Below are positions 5,471 through 8,055 of a stretch of 8,055 bases of DNA, one piece after another. Both the position numbers and the translations under genes were made by a program. This stretch comes from Bacteroidota bacterium (GTDB lineage Bacteria > Bacteroidota > Ignavibacteria > Ignavibacteriales > Ignavibacteriaceae). Location: positions 1-8,055 of the forward strand of contig JAJYOQ010000173.1 in assembly GCA_021796135.1 (NCBI GenBank), in the 5' to 3' direction. Below the pieces are notes generated by a model. It had not been told where the DNA came from, did not search any database, and saw nothing but the letters and a program-made list of their open reading frames with translations. The stretch's first letter is position 1. Every line of letters starts with the position of its first letter.

Positions 5471-7282
5471 ATGGCAGGTATTTTATCTTCATCTACTATT
5501 ACATCCCTGGTGCAAGCTTATGTAAATAACCAGACTAATATTTCTGTTGCTCCTCTTCAAACACAGGTACAAAATTATCAGAATATTATTTCATCTTATG
5601 GCACTTTAAGTACTAATCTTAGTGCTTTGCAAACAGAACTAGCCACTCTTCAGATTAATGATAATACTTCAGTTTTTGCCTCCAAGTTAGCCACTTCATC
5701 AAATTCAACTTTTGTCTCTGCCACAGCAACCGGTGCTGCTTCAGTTGGAGTCGCTAGCATTAGAGTCAATCAACTAGCTCAAAATGATACAGTAATTTCA
5801 TCTGATATGACATCAGCTACTGCAAATGCAATAACGGGAACTCATCATTTCCTGATAAACGCCGGTGATGGATATGGAGGACAGACGCAAAGTGATGTTT
5901 ATGTCACGTTTGGTTCATCTGAAACTAACCAGACAGTTATGCAAAAAATTGCAGCAGCAATTAATTCTAACCAAGCTGTCATAACTTCTGGATCTAAATC
6001 AGCCACTGCTACCTATTCAGGAGGCGCAGCTTCTTTTACAATAAATCTAAATAGTTCAGGAACCGCTAGCAGTACAAATTCAACGGGAACAAATACTACT
6101 ATAACTTTAAATAGCAGTGACACGACCTATGATCAAGTGTTAAATGATATTGCTAGCCAGGTAAACTCAAAAGTCTCAGGTGTTACTGCAAAAGTTGTTT
6201 CAGATCCAAATATTCCCGGGAACGAAATGCTGCAAATGACTGTAAGTAATAATTCTAATTATATTTCTATTTCTAATACTTCAGGATATAATATTGTCGG
6301 AGATTTAGGTATTGCCGCAACCGAAGAAAAATCCGCTGCCGGTTCAGTGTCAGCTTCTGTGTTTTCACCTGTTTCTTCAGAATCGCAATTGTCACTTACC
6401 GCTACTCAAACGGGTTTGGACAATAGAATTATGAATCTTTCAGATGTTACAGGTACTGCTCTTACTTCAGTTGGACTAAATTTAGGAACAACCAGACCTA
6501 CTTTTAGCCAATCTACATCTCCTAATACAGCAGGTTATACTTATTCTGATATTACAACTGCAAATAATCTCTTAAATGCCAAATTTTCTTATAATGGACT
6601 TAACTTACAGAGGAATTACAATAGCGTTAGTGATTTAGTTACAGGTGTCACCTTTAACTTAAATTCAGTAATGCAGCCGACAGATACAACTGTTAACTTA
6701 TCAGTAGGTACAGATGTAAAGACAATTCAGACCGAAATTCAAAATTTCATAACTAAGTTTAATACCGCATATACATATGTAAAGTCAAATTCTACACCGG
6801 GGACAACGAACCGAGGTGTATTTATGGGCGACCCGAATGGCTATTCAATTCTAAATGGTTTGGGTTCTGTAGGATATTCTGTAGTTAGTGGACTTCCTGC
6901 CGGTACTTTAAATTATTTAACTCAGATAGGGATTTCATTTGACCCAAATAACGGGTTAAGTGTTTCAAATTCAAGCGAACTTCAAACGGCTCTAACAAAT
7001 AATGCCTCACAGGTAGAAGCTATATTTAATTCTACAAATGGAATTGCGAATACATTAAGTAAATTTATTGCTCCTTATCTTGGTGCCGGCGGTTATTTAA
7101 CTTTAACACAGAATTCTTATCAAAATAATATAACTGGTCTTAACAATCGTATTACTGCTGCCCAGAACAATATAAATACTGCAGCCAATAATATGACTCT
7201 GCAATACCAGCAGCTTCAGGCACAATTAACAACATTAACTAATATGCAGTCATTATACAATAGTACAGGACAATTATTCTAA
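5471..7282 (+). CDS. fliD: Flagellar filament cap protein FliD (hook-associated protein 2)
   Basis: A 603-residue cap protein that sits as an oligomer on the growing filament tip and folds exported flagellin into place. The FliD N-terminal domain covers about 1-115 (ILSSSTITSLVQAYVNN; helical register to residue 60, then ASIRVNQLAQNDTV). A Ser/Thr/Asn-rich middle (about 125-345) contains two stretches resembling flagellin hook IN motifs (near 142-170 and 208-265). The FliD C-terminal domain (about 365-520) includes KFSYNGLNLQRNYNSVSDLVTGVTF in pieces and IGISFDPNNGLSVSN. The last 60 residues form an amphipathic coiled coil with many Asn and Gln. It is longer than the E. coli protein (about 470), with the extra length in the exposed middle. 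AGGAG (5461-5465), overlapping the fliS stop, supports the ATG at 5471. The cap domain is far larger than the surface of its own flagellin. Confidence 0.95.
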   Translation: MAGILSSSTITSLVQAYVNNQTNISVAPLQTQVQNYQNIISSYGTLSTNLSALQTELATLQINDNTSVFASKLATSSNSTFVSATATGAASVGVASIRVNQLAQNDTVISSDMTSATANAITGTHHFLINAGDGYGGQTQSDVYVTFGSSETNQTVMQKIAAAINSNQAVITSGSKSATATYSGGAASFTINLNSSGTASSTNSTGTNTTITLNSSDTTYDQVLNDIASQVNSKVSGVTAKVVSDPNIPGNEMLQMTVSNNSNYISISNTSGYNIVGDLGIAATEEKSAAGSVSASVFSPVSSESQLSLTATQTGLDNRIMNLSDVTGTALTSVGLNLGTTRPTFSQSTSPNTAGYTYSDITTANNLLNAKFSYNGLNLQRNYNSVSDLVTGVTFNLNSVMQPTDTTVNLSVGTDVKTIQTEIQNFITKFNTAYTYVKSNSTPGTTNRGVFMGDPNGYSILNGLGSVGYSVVSGLPAGTLNYLTQIGISFDPNNGLSVSNSSELQTALTNNASQVEAIFNSTNGIANTLSKFIAPYLGAGGYLTLTQNSYQNNITGLNNRITAAQNNINTAANNMTLQYQQLQAQLTTLTNMQSLYNSTGQLF

Positions 7283-7285
7283 ACA

Positions 7286-7618
7286 ATGAAAAATTTAAGC
7301 AATGAAATTAATTCTCTTAAAATATTATTAGACCAAGCTTTGGAAAAATTAAGAAACGTGAACGATCTAAACTTTGATGAAAATCTAAATGCTGCCAAAA
7401 CTTTAATGGAAAACTATAATTTATTAAAATTGCAACTAAAAAACACCTACCCTATAGAGCAATTAGTAAGTTATAATATATTATTGGTCGATATAACTAA
7501 ACAAATTCAAGAAACTTTCGATAATTTATACACAGATAGAAAAAATAAGTTTGCCGAAGTGGGCAAACAAATAGCAATATTAAAGAATAAAGCTAAGTTA
7601 ACTAACTATTATAGGTGA
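7286..7618 (+). CDS. Small helical protein in the FliT position (putative FliD chaperone)
   Basis: A 110-residue, highly charged, predicted all-helical protein with no signal peptide or cysteine. Heptad-like leucines run through LSNEINSLKILLDQALEKL and again around LKLQLKN. Sequence similarity to FliT cannot be seen by eye. The assignment rests on length (FliT is about 110-120 residues), helical character and the order fliS-fliD-X, where FliT, the cytoplasmic chaperone of FliD, usually lies. The start is 3 bp after the fliD stop with no proper Shine-Dalgarno (the nearest AGGA is about 17 nt upstream), so translation is probably coupled to fliD. Its TGA abuts the first ATG of the next gene. 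It could instead be another flagellar export chaperone such as an FlgN-like protein, given that flgM follows directly, and FlgN-FlgM pairs are common. Confidence 0.75.
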   Translation: MKNLSNEINSLKILLDQALEKLRNVNDLNFDENLNAAKTLMENYNLLKLQLKNTYPIEQLVSYNILLVDITKQIQETFDNLYTDRKNKFAEVGKQIAILKNKAKLTNYYR

Positions 7619-7882
7619 ATGATGCAAATTAATCCGCTTGGTAATCAGGCATATTTTCCAAAAGATTCAACTTCCTCGAAACCAAAAGAATCCCCGGAAA
7701 GCACAGAAGCAAAATCTAAAGATAAATTGGAATTATCGGCTGAAGCTAAGAATATTCAGAGTTCTCAATCATCAGATCCAAAAATTGAAGCAGTTAAAGC
7801 AAAAATTCAAAGTAATTTTTACAATTCTGACCATGTCATTAGTAAAGTTGCTGATAAGATAATTAAAGATTTAAAATTGTAA
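7619..7882 (+). CDS. flgM: Anti-sigma-28 factor FlgM
   Basis: An 87-residue protein with the FlgM layout. The N-terminal half (1-50) is polar, disordered-looking and rich in Ser/Lys/Glu. Next come the family-typical DKLELSAEAKNIQ (35-47), then a C-terminal helical region starting PKIEAVKAKIQSNFYNSD (54-71) and ending in VADKIIKDLKL. In known FlgM proteins the C-terminal half wraps sigma-28 and blocks it until FlgM is exported through the finished hook. Two ATGs are in tandem. AGG (7613-7615) is 3 nt from the first and 6 nt from the second, so translation may begin at 7622 and give 86 residues. The stop of the preceding gene is adjacent, which implies coupling. Its placement behind the cap gene puts it under whatever drives filament genes, and the fliC promoter upstream is the sigma-28 type it would inhibit. 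Confidence 0.85.
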   Translation: MMQINPLGNQAYFPKDSTSSKPKESPESTEAKSKDKLELSAEAKNIQSSQSSDPKIEAVKAKIQSNFYNSDHVISKVADKIIKDLKL

Positions 7883-7921
7883 TTCCTTTAAATTTTGGGG
7901 AATATTCAAATTTGGTTAAAT

Positions 7922-8004
7922 TAAAATGCTGCGACAGTTTGCTAATTAGAATGCAAATTTTTATTATAAGGCAGCAAATAAATTAAATTTCTGTTAGCAT
8001 TTTA
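7922..8004 (+). other. Nested inverted repeats downstream of flgM (possible structured 3' end or weak terminator)
   Basis: The outer arms TAAAATGCT (7922-7930) and AGCATTTTA (7996-8004) are a perfect 9-bp inverted repeat. Inside are a hairpin AGTTTGC/GCAAATT (7936-7942 and 7953-7959, one G-T pair), followed by a T-rich run to 7965, and an AT-only stem 7960-7965/7977-7982. TGCTGC (7927-7932) can alternatively pair with GCAGCA (7971-7976). The inner hairpin plus T run could be a weak terminator of the flagellar operon. The DNA is very AT-rich, so such pairings also arise by chance. No gene start is evident from 7883 to the end. Confidence 0.3.
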
Positions 8005-8055
8005 CCGAAACCAATGTCACAAACCATAGATAATCTAGATTAAGCTTAATTGCAG

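Noticed and set aside
7638..7862. Open frame overlapping flgM in another register
   Set aside because: The product is Lys/Gln/Ile-rich with no family pattern, while the flgM frame has the expected motifs and start context.
7984..8011. TAAA followed by ACCGAAAC, a possible sigma-28 promoter for the next gene
   Set aside because: Spacing is 16, not 15, and the -10 matches only about 5 of 8 bases. No gene start is visible within the window to support it.
1..8055. CRISPR arrays, tRNA or rRNA genes, insertion sequences, prophage or attachment sites
   Set aside because: No regularly spaced direct repeats, cloverleaf genes with conserved T-loop, transposase reading frames or terminal repeats were seen. 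The repeats in the TPR and FliD genes are protein-level.

Overview
The window carries a compact flagellar filament locus on the + strand (about 4.1-7.9 kb). Divergent from it on the - strand are a TPR lipoprotein-free exported protein gene and, beyond a terminator, a two-component regulatory operon (about 3.0-0 kb). The DNA is AT-rich. The exported TPR protein has a Bacteroidota-like signal peptide ending in ...FSQ. The regulators combine a soluble PAS histidine kinase with an NtrC-type response regulator, and the flagellin is short. Together these suggest a motile member of the Bacteroidota/Ignavibacteriota side of the tree. That placement is inference from general features, not from a marker gene.

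Minus strand, read right to left. A 254-residue secreted TPR protein (3881-3117) ends in a strong intrinsic terminator (3100-3074). A sigma-70-like promoter (3043-3015) then precedes a tight operon: an 86-residue unknown protein (2970-2710), a cytoplasmic PAS-HisKA-HATPase kinase (2700-1462, TTG start), and a sigma-54 activator with receiver, AAA+ and Fis-type HTH (1453-71, GTG start). The first 14 codons of a further gene run off the left edge (43-1). Kinase and regulator resemble in layout the FlgS/FlgR and FleS/FleR pairs that drive sigma-54 flagellar genes. No sigma-54 promoter was found in the window, so their targets would lie elsewhere.

Plus strand. Flagellin fliC (4227-5042) follows an almost ideal sigma-28 promoter (TAAA-N15-TCCGATAA, 4115-4141) and an 80-nt leader. 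The leader holds two hairpins. One hairpin presents GGA in its loop, and a second GGA sits in a near-consensus CsrA site overlapping the Shine-Dalgarno. This is the layout known from the B. subtilis hag leader and is the most interesting signal in the window. A strong terminator (5060-5093) separates fliC from fliS-fliD-(FliT-position ORF)-flgM, four tightly packed genes with no obvious promoter of their own.

Inferred logic: the two-component pair and sigma-54 probably control early or middle flagellar genes. Sigma-28 then fires fliC, and partial read-through of the terminator would give small amounts of secretion chaperone (FliS), cap protein (FliD), a likely FliD chaperone and the anti-sigma-28 factor FlgM. 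FlgM would close a negative feedback loop. Flagellin translation is probably further gated by CsrA.
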